Shown here one piece after another: positions 48,981 to 61,967 of a stretch of 64,000 bases of DNA. Below the pieces are notes generated by a model. That model did not search any database and had not been told where the DNA came from. It saw nothing but the letters and a program-made list of their open reading frames with translations. A program made the translations under genes and the position numbers. Source of the stretch: Odontocerum albicorne (Eukaryota > Arthropoda > Insecta > Trichoptera > Odontoceridae). Where the stretch lies: the NCBI GenBank assembly GCA_949825065.1, contig OX463863.1, positions 20,360,251-20,424,250 of the forward strand. The letters are read 5' to 3'. Numbering within the stretch: the stretch's first letter is position 1; every line of letters starts with the position of its first letter.

Positions 48981-49181
48981 GTGATCGGGAGAGGATAGAT
49001 TCTCAGGAACACGAGAGAGCTGCAGAGGTGACGGTGAAGGAAGAAAAAGCAGAAGGTGGGGATACTGAAGCAGTGTTCCCCGAGTATGATATCAGTGTAC
49101 ATGAGACAGATATCAAACAGGAATGTGCAGGAGACTCCAGCGCAGATTCAAGACATGTTGGTGAAAACACTATAGACTCAA
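48981..49181 (+). CDS. Zinc-finger gene E, exon A with start codon changed to ATA
   Basis: The exon follows a TTTTCAG acceptor at 48980. At 48995-48997 the usual ATG of ATGGATTCTCAGG reads ATA. The frame is otherwise open from the exon start through the GTAAGC donor at 49182, phase 1, with VKEEKAEGG, AVFPEYDIS and DIKQECAGD. No other Met lies in this exon. Either an upstream exon provides the start, or translation of gene E is impaired. The next exon is the array at 49739; no exon B is visible between. Confidence 0.65.
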
Positions 49182-49299
49182 GTAAGCTAATATATCATGC
49201 TCCCATTGATAGATTACAATGATATTTGTTTTTTGGATGCCAATAAGCTGATGTTGGATAAGTTGTGTACTATAAATAAAACATTTACATTTGATTCAT

Positions 49300-49720
49300 A
49301 TTTTGAATGATTTAAACAAGTGCTCTTCAGAAGCATATTCCATAAAGGTTACTAGCCACCGTGCAGATATTTCCATTTTCAGACTGTCTTAAACTAATCA
49401 TTCGTATGATACCCCTCGACAGATTTGAATTGATGATGCGGACATGTAAAAGAGGATGGCAGGGGGACAGTTTTGTCTTCAGCCCCAGTAGCAAAACAAC
49501 CTTTGAGTTAAGGACCACTGGAGTAGGCAATAACTCACAGTTTGTGCGTTGTGATAGGAAAGTCTGGCATTTTGTTCTCTTTGCATATCATGGAAACTGC
49601 TTGATGGTATGTGTGTATGTATGGTCTCAAACCTCAGAGCTATTTGAAGTTTAATTTAAAATAATTGATGTTTTATTCCGACTGTGGACCAAACAAATGT
49701 ATTCAATATATTATGTTGAC
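49300..49720 (+). other. Intron of gene E with an unassigned open frame
   Basis: An open frame at 49361-49654 contains MIPLDRFELMMRTCKRGW, faintly like the piggyBac SRDRFELI motif, but the rest is not recognised. I leave it uncalled. Confidence 0.35.
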
Positions 49721-49738
49721 ATTTTAATTTCTTTCTAG

Positions 49739-51066
49739 ATCACCCGTACTCCTGTGATATAACCGACAGTGGACACAAGAAACAAAAAAGACAAAACAAC
49801 AACAGCTCTGTACATTGTTGTCGTACATTTTCAAAACATAATCATTTAATAAGCCATGAAAGCATACACAGTGGAGAGAAGCCTCACCCTTACAGGTGTG
49901 AAGATTGTGGAAAAATATTCTCACAAAAAAGAGCTTTTATAAGCCTCGAAAGGATTGATAGTGGACAGAAGCCGTACAGGTGTAAACATTGCCGAAAGGC
50001 ATTCTCACGGAGTGATCGTTTAGTATGTCATGAAAGAATTCATAGTGGAGAGAAGCCCTACAGGTGTAAACATTGCGGAAAGGCATTTTCACGGAGTGAT
50101 CATTTAGTATGTCATGAAAGGGTTCATAGTGGAGAGAAGCCCTACAGCTGCAGTTACTGTGCGAGGACATTCACACTTAAAAGTTATTTAACTTCTCATG
50201 AAAGAATTCATAGTGGAGAGAAGCCCTACAGCTGCAGTTACTGTGCGAGCACATTCACACATAAAAGTTCTTTAACTTCTCATGAAAGAATTCATAGTGG
50301 AGAGAAGCCCTACAGCTGTAGTTACTGTGCGAGCACATTCTCAGATAAAAGTTCTTTAATTTTTCATGAAAGAATTCATAGTGGAGAGAAGCCTTACAGC
50401 TGCAGTAACTGTGCGAAGACATTCTCAGTTAAAGGTCATTTAACTTCTCATGAAAGAATTCATAGTGGAGAGAAGCCCTACAGCTGCAGTTACTGTGCGA
50501 AGGCATTCATACATAAAAAAACTTTAACTTCTCATGAAAGAATTCATAGTGGAGAGAAGCCCTACAGCTGCAGTTACTGTGCGAAGACATTCACACAAAA
50601 AAGTTCTTTGATTTCTCATGAAAAAATTCATAGTGGAGAGAAGCCTTACAGGTGTAAACATTGTGGAAAGGCATTCTCACGAAGTGATCGTTTAGTATGC
50701 CATGAAAGAGTTCATAGTGGAGAGAAGCCCTACAGGTGTAAACATTGCGGAAAGGCATTCTCACGAAGTGATAGTTTAGTATGCCATGAAAGGATTCATA
50801 GTGGAGAGAAGCCCTACAGCTGCAGTTACTGTGCGAAGACATTCATACATAAAAGTTCTTTAACTTCTCATGAAAGAATTCATAGTGGAGAGAAGTCCTA
50901 CAGCTGCAGTTACTGTGCGAAGACATTCACACAAAAACATTATTTGTATTCTCATGAAAGGACTCATAGTGTAGAAAAGCCCTTCAGTTGTATTGATTGT
51001 GACAAAATATTCAAACAAAAAAAATCTTTAATTCGACATGAACAAAGTCATAGAGAAAAGCCGTAA
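49739..51066 (+). CDS. Zinc-finger gene E, C2H2 array exon (13 intact fingers)
   Basis: The exon starts after TTTCTAG (phase 1) and is open for 442 residues, much longer than a Met-initiated frame suggests because it contains no ATG. A leader and one degenerate finger (CC spacing lost) are followed by a finger with intact Cys but both His replaced (SLERID), then thirteen intact fingers. Two finger types alternate in blocks: [17 protein letters not shown] (fingers 3, 4, 11, 12) and CSYCAKTF...SLTSHE (5-10, 13, 14), showing a block duplication. The frame stops at REKP-TAA, where the linker Tyr codon TAC became TAA. This subtype differs from the CGQCDKTF arrays of genes 1 and D. Confidence 0.85.
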
Positions 51067-51560
<494 letters not shown>

Positions 51561-51839
51561 CGTAGACAAGAGCCAAATGTATACTCGGTGAGATACAGAC
51601 AAAAGCCAAGTTAACTGGGGATACGACAAATGAAAGGCAACAAACCCAGATCCATTGAAATTGTGTGTTTGAATTAAATTACCTGTTGTTTTTTCACAAA
51701 TTATGTATATTTCTTGTCATGTGTAAAATAAATAAAAAAAATGCTGTAGAAATACGTGCACTGAGAAATATATAAGAAGGGACAATGTTTGACAAAATAT
51801 TGAATAAAGTGATTAAGGATTAAGTAGTACTTAAGATTG

Positions 51840-52060
51840 ATGTTTTTAGTGTGATGAAGAACATTCTGAGATGATTTGGGCATGTGGAACGAATTCATGA
51901 CGAAAAATTAACAAAACAAATAACCAGTAAAAATATGAGTGAAAGGAGTAGCAGATGTAAACCAAGGAAAGTATGGTTGGATCAAGTAAATGATACTTTA
52001 AAAGTAAGCAATGTAAAAAATCAAGAATTAGAAGTCGTTGTATAAGAAAACGTATGGATG
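51840..52060 (+). mobile_element. RTE-type LINE 3' fragment
   Basis: The plus strand reads NILRWFGHVERIHDEKLTKQ, PRKVWLDQVNDTLK, the same terminal region as the copies at 9895, 29115 and 56165 but from a different element, with the WFGHVER block that the others lack. Confidence 0.7.
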
Positions 52061-52070
52061 CAGAGGTGAA

Positions 52071-52176
52071 TTTGTATCTAGCAATCTAGCGCTTTATTCT
52101 CTATGCTTACCCCTACAAGGAAACTGTATCTAGCAATCTAGCGCTTTATTCTCTATGCTTACCCCTACAAGGAAAC
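52071..52176 (+). repeat. 52-bp tandem duplication
   Basis: Two perfect or nearly perfect copies beginning TGTATCTAGCAATCTAGCGC and ending TACAAGGAAAC. Confidence 0.9.
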
Positions 52177-52340
52177 GTATAACGTTTTTAAGACTAAACA
52201 GTTAAAGTAACGCAAATCAACAAATATTAATTTTGCATTGATTCATCAATCGTAAGTTCATACGTATTAATAATGCGAACATACTTTTACGAATTTTCAT
52301 TCTGCAATACAAATTATCATACTGAATATAATTTTTTTAA

Positions 52341-55070
52341 CACTTCCCTTACTGTGCTAAAAAATTACGCCAGTAACGGTGTTGGACACTGAGGGTACAC
52401 TAAACATGTATGTTTCAAATTAAAATTATGCAAAATCTGCTAGGTTATTTTTTGTTATTAGCTATAAACATCATTTTATTATGTAATAAAATGTCGAATA
52501 ATATAAAATAAAGGTAAGAAATGATAAAATAAGAGCTAAAACAGAAAGGCGACATTTCTATAAGAATATTATTTTTACGCTGCGTCGTTCGGTCTGCGCA
52601 ACATTCAGAATGCGCATGCGTGATAAGAGATTTCCAACCTTTTAATTTTTTTTCATAAAATTATACAATAAAATGTAGCGTGTATTTTTTTGGCAATAAA
52701 ACCATAATTCGAATAAAGACAATAAATAACATATAAACAAAATATAAAATGGATATATAAATTCAAAAATCAAGGTTTTAGGGCGAGAAATTTATATAGT
52801 ATAAACAAACACGAAATTCAAAATTATATATAAACAAACACGAAATTCAAATCAATAAAATATATGCAATTTGGAAAATATAAACTCTACAGAAAATTTG
52901 AAAATAGGACAAACATATCATATAATCAAAGTTTAATCCTGTGGAGAAAGTTATCGCAATTGGGGCATGAAACCACTTTTTTTTTTACTATATTCTACGT
53001 ACTAAACACGCAGGTGTTTGACAAATATTGCAGAATAGCCTGGTTTTTTTTCTCGAATGTTTTTAATAAAACCCACAACTTCCTCTTTTGAGGACCTCAC
53101 GGGGTGCCAACAGGGTATTATTTACTAATGTTTCGGATATTGACTCGCCACAATATGTTAAAACTGTATTAAAAGCATCTTGTTGTTGCTTGTGATATTT
53201 GATGTTGCTATTTTTCCTTTTTAAGATATTGGGCTTTGCCAATTCCAAACTTAACTCTCTTATGAAATGTTTTCGGTGGTATTAATTATTTTGTTTCCAC
53301 TCTGGATATTTGTCTATCCATAAGAGGTATGCATTCAATGCAGCCATATCTATAATTTCCATAAAAAGACGGAAAGGCCATCTTCTCGTTGACCTTGAGC
53401 AAGAGAACTCTCAAGTAATTTGGTCTCCCGTATCTACTCCAATTTTCGTATTATTATAATGATGTATAATTACTATAGTGGCTTTTGTTTTTCTGAATAA
53501 TCAATTTCTGCATCATTGAATTGAGTGGATAATAATAATACTGCTTTATTTTTTGTGGTACACACGAAACAAGTATTTTATTTTCAGCTACTATGGATTG
53601 TTTTCTCTCTAGACGGTATAAATTCAAGTGAGATTACTCTTTTATTTTTTCGAAGCGTGCCAGTTAGAGTTAAACCTTTTAATAAAAGATTATCGGCTAA
53701 TTTGATGGAGGTAATAAAAATACCTGTGGTTATCCTCCTGTTCGTGCCATACTGCGGTTGAACCATTTCTATAACTACTCAGTTACCTTTATTTATCTCT
53801 CTCTACGATTATTTATCATACCAGAATAAGCCTGTAAATTTGTTATGCGTCATATGCCGCCGCAGTCGGCAGCAACCCAGATTTTGATGCCATATTTACC
53901 AAGTTTAGACTTCATGTACACGCGAAATGAACAATTCTCTCTAAAGTTTGCCAAACGTTCATCTACAGTTATATTCGAAGATGGAGAATAATTGCTTTTG
54001 CACATATCCATAAACATTTTTGAAATCCACTTAATTGGTTCTAATTTATCTGAAAAAACCCTGATATCTCTCTTCTCGGATTTCTTTATCATCAAAACGA
54101 ATATGACTGTAAATATAGATGAATCTATCTCGAGACAGAGCTGTTGTGAAAAATGACTGGCAAAAGGGACTTTCACTTATCCACAATTCACTCAAAGATA
54201 GCTTTCGTGTTCGATTTCTGCCAGGTGCGAGCAATATTCCTATGAATTCATATAACTCGTCTTTTGATATTGGTTGGTTCTTTTCTGAATGAATTCGATT
54301 TAAATGACGATTTGTTTCTTATATATCACTTTTACCACCTCTTCATTTACAAACAGACAACACATATCTTTTATGGAACATACATTTATACTTGAATTTC
54401 TCAGTCCAGAATCTTCGATGAGAATATTTGATACGCGACCGATGCCTTGAAGATTGAGGTGGTACTCGTAATGAACTCCATTCGAATCCATGTTTTGATG
54501 TAAATAATATTTCTTCGTCTTCTTCACTCGTCTTCAAATCAGAATATACTTCATCCTGTACCTCGACAAAATCTTCTGATTCTGATATATTGCCTGTCGC
54601 CTTAAATTCCAAATCGCTATCATCGCCATCGATATTTCCCGCCATCTCAATTATTATATTTTTGAAAATTAAATAATAAATAAAATGTATATTTATTATA
54701 AAAAGAGTAATGGTACAATATAACATACCAGTTAAAAAATAACAAAAGAGAAAACATACCAGATAAAAATAGCAAAAAATAATCAGAATTATAAAACTGG
54801 TGACGAACCCCTGGAACGGATGTAAAATATGAACTGTCAAAAAAGAATGAGTTATACGCAGGTATTTGAGACTTCGTTGATTCTCGATTTAATATCATTA
54901 ATTTCTGTTGATTTAATTATGAATGTTTTATTTCCTAATGACATCATTCAAATCATAGAGGTTTCGATGAGGAATACATAAAGTATGAAGACCCTGCATG
55001 CAGTATATTTCGAGAAATTAAATAAAATGTAAGTCCTGGTCACCGGCGTCCGATCGCAGATAGGCAAGGG
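52341..55070 (-). mobile_element. piggyBac-type transposon, near full length, degenerate
   Basis: 2730 bp between TTAA at 52337-52340 and 55071-55074. The right end, read inward, starts CCCTTGCCTATCTGCGATCG; the left end CACTTCCCTTACTGTG matches with several changes. The transposase reads on the minus strand: acidic N terminus at 54642-54343, LSLSELWISESPF and SRDRFIYIYSHIRF near 54200, first catalytic region TVDERLANFRENCSFRVY near 53990-53930 with KYGIKIWVAADCGG, then RRITTGIFITSIKLADNLL near 53740, and the end near 53150. Several frameshifts and stops separate these, so it is inactive. Right flank is the same repeat as beside the 25165-26690 piggyBac. Confidence 0.87.
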
Positions 55071-55149
55071 TTAACCACTCTTTACCTTCTCACCATGCAA
55101 GAAGTAAAAATATCCAAGTAGGAGAGCTTTGACTTATCTACCAAAGGTG

Positions 55150-55225
55150 TTGGAAAACCCCGCATTAGATGATCATTGCCTCTTGATCCTCGAAACCCTG
55201 TATTAGATGATCATTGCCTCTAGAC
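55150..55225 (+). repeat. 38-bp minisatellite, two copies
   Basis: Short paralogue of the ten-copy array at 26789-27165, followed by the same TTCCCAAAGTGGTCGATATC hAT-end sequence. Confidence 0.88.
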
Positions 55226-55296
55226 CAAGAGTTCCCAAAGTGGTCGATATCGATTCCCTGGGTACGATTTGATTTTCCTAGGAGTCGAAAGTCGTC

Positions 55297-56513
55297 CAAT
55301 CAAAGTAAAGAAGTCGGCAAATGTAAGGTAGCTTCTACACTTGAGATGTTAGAATAATTATTTTTTCTCAAAAAGACGTACAAAACAAGTGAAAATCCAA
55401 AACAGATGTACAAAACCAATTTGTTGAAATTAATCTTTGAAGTGTCAATTTACAAGTTTCAAGTAGTGGTGGGCTGCCTACGGATAGGGCGGGTTTGGGT
55501 TTTAATTAAATTAAGGTGGTTGGTATTTGTTTTTAAACAGGCATAATGTGTATCTTTACACTGAATGATGTTAATGTTAAGACAGGAAACATTTGTCTGG
55601 TGGGCAAGGATTCTTGAAGTTGTAGTGGGGAGATTGTCATCCCCACTCAGACAGCTCGCATCATTCCTGAGAAAGAAGTAAAATTTTTGCAATGTAAGAA
55701 AAATACGAATCTGGCAATGATTATATTTCCATGCCATAAATTGTAATTAAAAAAAGTGTTACAGCTCTTTGAATTTTTTTTGTGACATCAATTTTTTTCA
55801 TTCAATCGAGTCCTTTCATTCTGTTGCAATTTGTGTGGCTACTCAGATCAACCCACCGACTGCATTTTGAGGAGCTGTGAGGAAAGTATTTTCTGTAATT
55901 AGGGAGCAGCTCCATACAGCTATCCACCGAACTACCTTCGGTCCAACTGACCATCCTGACCTTGTGGCGGCCAGGGATAATTTTACAACTTTGTCTAATT
56001 TTTGTTTTAAATGGTGACTTTTGTAATCTTCAAACGACTTCTATAGTATAAATTATTTAAAAAATTACATTGTTTTTTATTTCCCGTCTTACCATTTAAT
56101 CCAAATTTCAACATTGTGGTATTTAACCTGTCGGTACCACCACTATCTTCTTCATACTCCAGTGTGACCTATTTTCTTTATTTAAAGTATTTTTGTAATC
56201 CAATGTATGAGAGATGCGAAGAGAATAATCTGAGAATGAATGTTGCAAAATTCAAAGTGATGGTGATACAAAAGAGTGAAAGGAAAAGCAATTACAATAT
56301 AAGAGTTAAGAGGGATAACAAACGGCATGTGGAAAGAATGAATGAAGAAAAATGAACAAAACATATATTGTATAGTGCACATGTGTGAGAGGAAGGTCAA
56401 GAAAAGTATTGTTGGATCAAGTAAATGATATTCTGAAAGGACATGTAGAAAGTCAGAGAAATCATAGAAGTTATAGAAGAAGGTGTATGAATGTAGAAGA
56501 GGCTAAGGATGTA
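55297..56513 (-). repeat. Second inverted repeat, right partner (repeat family B plus RTE fragment)
   Basis: Reverse complement of 9990-11205. It comprises family B at 55297-55835, a non-coding middle part and the RTE fragment. Confidence 0.82.
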
Positions 56514-56515
56514 AT
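56165..56515 (+). mobile_element. RTE-type LINE 3' fragment
   Basis: The plus strand carries MNVAKFKVMVIQKSE, ERMNEEK followed by a stop, and RRCMNVEEAKDV, truncated at an A-run near 56515. Same internally deleted lineage as 9895-10330 and 29090-29520. Confidence 0.75.
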
Positions 56516-56556
56516 AAAAAAAAAAAGGAATTATTTTTGCATAATGTAACATATGT

Positions 56557-57797
56557 ACCGTAAATATGAAACTGGATTTTTTTTATAGAAAATACACATT
56601 TATTCTATGAAAATGGCATAAAATATTTTATTCAAAGTATTGCCCATCGCTAGCTACACATTTTTCCCAGTTCTCTGGCAATTTGTTAATGCCACGCCAA
56701 AACACTGTTGCTCTTTTGAGGCAAACCAATCATCGAGCCATTTTTGTAAGAAGTGAAGCGCTGCTCAGCAAGTGCGTATCCCATCGATGCAAATAAGTAG
56801 TAATCGGATGGAGCCAAGTCTGATGAGTAAGTCGCATGCAAAAGTATTTGCCAACTTAACGCCTCAATCGTTTCCTTGACCGATTTTGCTGTGTGCAATG
56901 GTACATTATCAGGAAGCAAAATCACTTTATGTTGCCTCTTTTGATATTCTGGTCGTTTTTCACGCAATGCTTGGTTCAAATCCATCATTTGTTGTCGGTA
57001 GCGTTCAGTATTAACGGTTTCGCCAGGTTTTAGCAGCTCATAATGTCATAGATAACACCCTTCTGATCCCACCAAACACAGACCATTTTCTTCTGTCCAT
57101 AGCGATTTGGCCTTGCAGTCGATGTCGCTGGTTTGCTTGGAGTTACCCATGATCTTTTGAGCTTAGGATTCTCGAAATATATCCATTTTTCATCGCCAGT
57201 CACGATTCGATGGAGAAATGATTTTCTTTTGTACCTGGCGAGCAGCATTTCGCAAGTGGTTTTTCGGTTTTCCTGTTGTCACTTTCGGTTTTCATTCAGT
57301 TCATATGGAACCCATTTTCCCACCTTCTGGATCTTTCCCATGGCTTTCAAACGTATGGAGACGGCTTCTCGTCTCACATTTAATTGATCCGCAAGTTGTT
57401 GTAGCGTTTGAGCGTCCAATCCAACAATGCTTGCAATTCGGTGCTTCAAACTTTCTCGGTGGTCTTTCACATTCTTCGTTTTACACGTCAAAATCACCAC
57501 TTTTGAATTTTTTAAACCACTCAAAGCACTGTGATTTACCGAGAGCATGCTCACCGTAAGCTTCGACAAGCATTCGATGCGATTCTGCAGCAGTTTTCTT
57601 CAAATGGTAACAGAAAATCAGAAGACATGTTCAACTCTGTGAAAACATATGTAGTTGTATTAAACTTGTATTGTTGTGAGTTAAAAGTCTTTGACAAATG
57701 TAAACACAAAAAAAGACGCCAATGACGCGGTTTGGCAGTCACTACATTGACAACTAGAGCCATCTATGAGCAAATTCCGGTTTCATATTTACAGACT
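56557..57797 (-). mobile_element. mariner transposon, several frameshifts
   Basis: About 1.24 kb with inverted ends containing GTAAATATGAAAC (56560-56575 and 57777-57792). The minus strand carries all transposase regions in pieces: N-terminal at 57725-57279, first catalytic motif IVTGDEKWIYFENP in 57248-57030, second VILLPDNVPLHTAKS and third SDLAPSDYYLF in 56988-56686. The His of the usual HDNA motif reads P in LLPDNVP. At least two frame breaks. Confidence 0.9.
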
Positions 57798-58054
57798 GGT
57801 ATTGTCGGCCTTTGGGAAAATTTTAGGTCAATGCGGCCCGAGGTGCAATTTGGGTTGGCCAGACCTGCCTTTATAGATAAAACATTTGCAATTCGCTTGG
57901 ATAAATAATTCTGTACCCTAGAGGATAAACCACGGGAGTCACATTTTACCCTACAGGATAAACCCTACCGGTTTCAAGACTTTCACCTCATCGTCAGGGG
58001 ATTACAAACAAGACTGAATTCTATTCGAACTGGTACCCACATACACGCTTCTAA

Positions 58055-58390
58055 CGGTAAACATTTGGGTTGGGGACTGTGTGTGAAGAGAGGGAGGAGA
58101 CAACCTCGACGAGCAGCGGCGAGATTCTTGGAATATATGTGTTTGCCAGATGTTCATCCCGATGCACTGACTTAGAAATTTCTAGGACCTCTAATCTGTC
58201 CAATGTATTTCCGTTACTACAGATATGTAAGAATTTGGCATCATCCATAGAAAACGTATGGTTTTTATGGTGAAAATGATTAGTTATTTTAGAATTAATT
58301 AGAGGGTTTGTTAAGGCGAATTTGTGTTCACAAAATCTTCCTGTCTTTCCTATATAGAAATTATTACAGTCAGCACATAAAAGTCCTTTT
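58055..58390 (-). mobile_element. Penelope-like element fragment (GIY-YIG endonuclease end)
   Basis: Read on the minus strand, 58390-58055 is open over LLCADCNNFYIGKTGRFCEH, matching the GIY-YIG endonuclease core of Penelope-like elements, followed by FLHICSNGNTLDRLEVLEI and KSVHRDEHLANTYIP. The reverse transcriptase is absent. The adjacent CCGGTTTCAAG...TTTCACCTCATCGTC sequence (57968-58000) recurs near 4885 and 38440. Confidence 0.75.
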
Positions 58391-58399
58391 TAATTCCTT

Positions 58400-59375
58400 T
58401 GTAGTCAAAAATAAGGTAAGAATAATTTTTTTTTATTCATGTATAAAAAAAATACACAATAGAAACGATAAAATTAAAAAAACACAATTATTCGGAAAAA
58501 TCAATTTTTACTATGGAAATCAATGAAGAAATCTTCATTATGTAGGGAGACCTCCTGTAGGCTCCTATCATAGCCTGCATTGTCACACACACTCTGCGTT
58601 AACACTTGTTGAGAGGGAAAGGTAGTTCTACCCGCGCGCCTGACTGGTACTTAACTGCGGGACGGGTAGTTCTACCTTTCTCGCTGGCTCCACTTGATAC
58701 GCGAAAAAAGCATACATATTTAATGGTTTCATACAAGTATTTTATATCATTCTCTTGAAAAGGATCCAAACAACATAAACAAGAACTAAAAATTTAAGTA
58801 TTAGTTCAGTTAACCTTTTTGTGTTCGTGTCTTTTACTTACAAATATTCCCGCGCGGCTCGAATAGAGCTAATGAATAACAGAGCTATTTGAACTGTGGA
58901 TAGTACGTTTAACCAGTTTATGAAAAGGAATTTGTTAACATATGATTTAAATATGAGTTTAAAATATTGATAAGATTTTTTTCTAATAATCACACAGTTA
59001 CTGCATCCATCAGTGAGCAAACTATATCCAAGTGTGAAATGATAAGAGGTATATTTTTTCTTATGAGAATGGTAAAAATATTTCTGTCTCCTTCTGACAT
59101 TTGAATATCCATGCATAAGTGAGCGAAAAAACGAGATTATATGAATTCTTTAATGACTTATCCCTCGCAAGTTTGGGATGTATCGGCCAGCAATGGTGCG
59201 CGAACCGTAATAAATCATAACATAAGTGGAACAACTATTTGGATATTTTAAATCCACTTAGAACTGTACTGAAGATTTGGACTGAAATTTCAGTTTTGAA
59301 ATTCGATGCAATAAAACGGTCGCGTTATTTTTCAGTTGAATATATTTAATTTCTAATTATTTTAATCTTCCAAAA
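58400..59375. other. Non-coding, probably 5' part of a piggyBac element
   Basis: No coding region. TTAACACTTGTTGAG at 58601-58615 could be the left end of the piggyBac whose transposase starts at 59376; two copies of GGTAGTTCTACC at about 58620-58685 look like subterminal repeats. Confidence 0.45.
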
Positions 59376-60362
59376 ATGGCTTCAGAAAATTGCGAAAGTG
59401 ATGAAGATATATTTGCGGATAATATATCCGCATGTTCTGGTGAAGAGTTGCTGGAATTAGATAGTGATAATTATACAAGTGATAGTGACAGTGAAGATTT
59501 TAGTCGCAGAAGACGAGTACCTGTGATGCCATTACAATTCAGTGATTCTGAAGAAAGTGAAGTGGAGGAAGTAGAGGAATGGTCTGAAATAGACAATCCA
59601 CCGCATATTGAACCATTTTTAGGTCATGTTGGTGTTTGTGTAACACTAGACAATTCTGAAAATATAAAAGATGTAGTAAGTTTATTTATTGGAGATGATT
59701 TACTCGATATAATGGTAGAAGAGAGCAATCGATACCGTACACAAAATGAATCACGGATCGAGAAAATGAAGAAATCAATCGAGTGGAAGCTCATAAATCT
59801 CTTAGAGATGAAAAAATTTCTCGGATTAATTTTGCTTATGGGCCAAGTTCGAAAAGATACGAGAGACGATTATTGGTCAACAGATTCCAGTATAGAAACA
59901 CTAATATTTTCAAAAACAATGAGTCGTGATCGTTTTAGACAAATTTGGCAATCGTGGCACTTTTCAAATAACGAACAAATCATAGATCCCAACGATCGCC
60001 TTGAAAAAATTAGGCCAATTGTTGCATACATAGTACCAAAGTGTTCTTCAGTTTACAAGCCTCAAAGGGAACTTTCTTTGGATGAAAGTATTATACCGTG
60101 GCGAGGAAGGCTCTCATTTAAAGTGTACAATGCATCTAAAATTATAAAATATGGTATTCTGGTGCGCATGGTTAGTGAAACCACTACAGGGCAGGGTACA
60201 TCTGCAATATGGAAATTTCCAGTGGGACAGGAAGACGATTATTAGATACTATTCATTTGCTTCTTGCTTCTTGGTCCGTACATCAATTTGTGGCATCACG
60301 TGTACATGGATAATTATTACAATAGTGTACAAACTAGTGAAACACTTTTTAATAGATAGTTA
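59376..60362 (+). mobile_element. piggyBac-type transposase, truncated
   Basis: 59376-60245 encodes 289 residues: a Ser/Asp/Glu-rich N terminus, the core with MKKFLGLILLMGQVRKD and MSRDRFRQIWQSWHFSNNEQ, and the first catalytic site LSLDESIIPWRGRLSF (residue about 230). After the motif VSETTTG the frame is broken, but RRLLDTI and VYMDNYYNSVQTSETLF can be read in other frames to about 60350. The remaining half, including later catalytic Asp residues and the Cys-rich C terminus, is absent. No right TTAA end found. Confidence 0.86.
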
Positions 60363-60620
60363 ATTCAGTGGCGTAACATTCCTCCACCATAAAACTGAAA
60401 CTATACATTTTTTTTAAAAGATGTATTAATTGAATTTCATTTAATAAATTCTGTTTTCTAAAATATTGTATAATCCTTTCTAATCCATTAATTTTAGATT
60501 TACATGATTTTAACAGATTTTTATAATTGTGTATATCATCATTTCTTTCACATTTTATATTATCCTTGTGATAATTAATGATTTTATTGTTATTATATTC
60601 TGATGGATATATTTTCCTTT

Positions 60621-60720
60621 TTAACTAGCATGCTAGGGAGATAGTTTAACTAGCATGCTAGGGAGATAGTTTAACTAGCATGCTAGGGAGATAGTTTAAC
60701 TAGCATGCTAGGGAGATAGT
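60621..60720 (+). repeat. 25-bp tandem repeat with palindromic core, four copies
   Basis: Four perfect copies of a unit containing the 12-bp palindrome CTAGCATGCTAG followed by GGAGATAGTTTAA. Confidence 0.95.
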
Positions 60721-60769
60721 TTAAATTATTGGTGATAATGTTAGTATATATACTCTTTTGTTTCTTGAT

Positions 60770-60915
60770 ACATTTTTCTTTTTTGATTACATTATAGCCT
60801 TTTTCTTTTTGATTACATTATAACCTTTTTCTTTTTGATTACATAGTTACATTTTTCTTTTTGATTACATTATAACATTTTTCTTTTTGATTACATAATT
60901 ACATTTTTCTTTTTT
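60770..60915 (+). repeat. Tandem array with CTTTTTGATTACAT units
   Basis: Six imperfect copies, 22-28 bp each, of TTTTTCTTTTTGATTACAT followed by TATAAC or AGTTAC. Confidence 0.88.
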
Positions 60916-61967
60916 CAACTTAAGATTATACATTTCATTCTTTTCTCTTTTCATGCTTTTATATAATTCTAATATTTTTATTATTGTATAAAGATTTTAT
61001 ATAATTTTGTTATAAAGATTTTATAATTCTAATATTTTATGATAATATAAAATTCTTAAATTAAGTCTTATAATTAAATCTTATAATTAAAATCTAATGA
61101 AATCTTAGATCTATTGACAGGAAATAAATCAAAGAATTCATCAGAAAAAACCTTAACAAATCATGATTTTGTTGGTTATAAGTGAAATCAATTAAATAAC
61201 TCGCTTCCAATATTGAAACAATTTAGATAATTCACTTCCAATAAGTGAAACAAATCAATGAGTATGTCTCTAATAAGTGAAATATTTCATAATTTTAAAA
61301 CCTTTATTGGTTATTTTTGTTAATTAACCATTTATTTATTATTAGAAAAGTATCTTTCCACGGATAACGATTTCTATAATTCTGTATGATCATACTTCAA
61401 ATTTGTACATTTTCGTACTTAATTGTGCACCGTACGTTATCACAGTAACGTTTAAAACATGAACTTTTTCGTCAAAATCGATAAGATTTTATTTATTATC
61501 GTAAAGAATACGTTAAAAACAAACATATTTATTTATGTATCTACTCTTGACCTGGACATTTAACATGACTAAAATTGATTACGTTTGGGATATATCTTTA
61601 TAATTTTTATTTATTTGTTTACCATTTAAATTTATTTATATATTTATTCATTCATATTCATTTATATATGTTTATATGCCTTTTCTATTTATCCAATCGA
61701 ACATTTTATTTATTTATTCAATCGAATAATATTTCTTTGTTTAGTTGATTTAATTGAATATTATTTAATTTATTTAGTTGATTTAATTGAATATTATTTA
61801 ATTTATTTAGTCGATTTAACTGAACGTATTTTCGCGAAGCAAGGCGGATCGGATCGATTGCTAATCATTCTAGGGTTAGTCTTATGTCTTTCGAAACCTT
61901 CTTCCTTATTGTCTTCATCATCATATCCGGTGTTTATGTTCGTTAACGAAATTGCTGGATAGTTATT
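60916..61967. other. AT-rich non-coding region 3' of the envelope relic
   Basis: No coding sequence. It holds a 32-bp tandem repeat (TTAGTTGATTTAATTGAATA type, 2.5 copies) at 61740-61815 and shorter repeats of CCAATAAGTGAAA near 61200-61290. It may include the 3' LTR of the endogenous retrovirus, but no TG...CA boundary with target duplication could be fixed. Confidence 0.5.

Noticed and set aside
49361..49654. Open frame in the gene E intron as a gene
   Set aside because: Not recognised, no splice or start support, and only a faint resemblance to a piggyBac motif.
49861..51060. Regular 84-bp repeats that look like a CRISPR array
   Set aside because: The repeats are translated C2H2 fingers in one frame in intron-containing DNA; repeat and spacer are not separable.
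60916..61967. 3' LTR of the envelope-bearing element
   Set aside because: Plausible by position, but no TG...CA pair with a target duplication or polypurine tract could be fixed, and the other LTR is outside the window.
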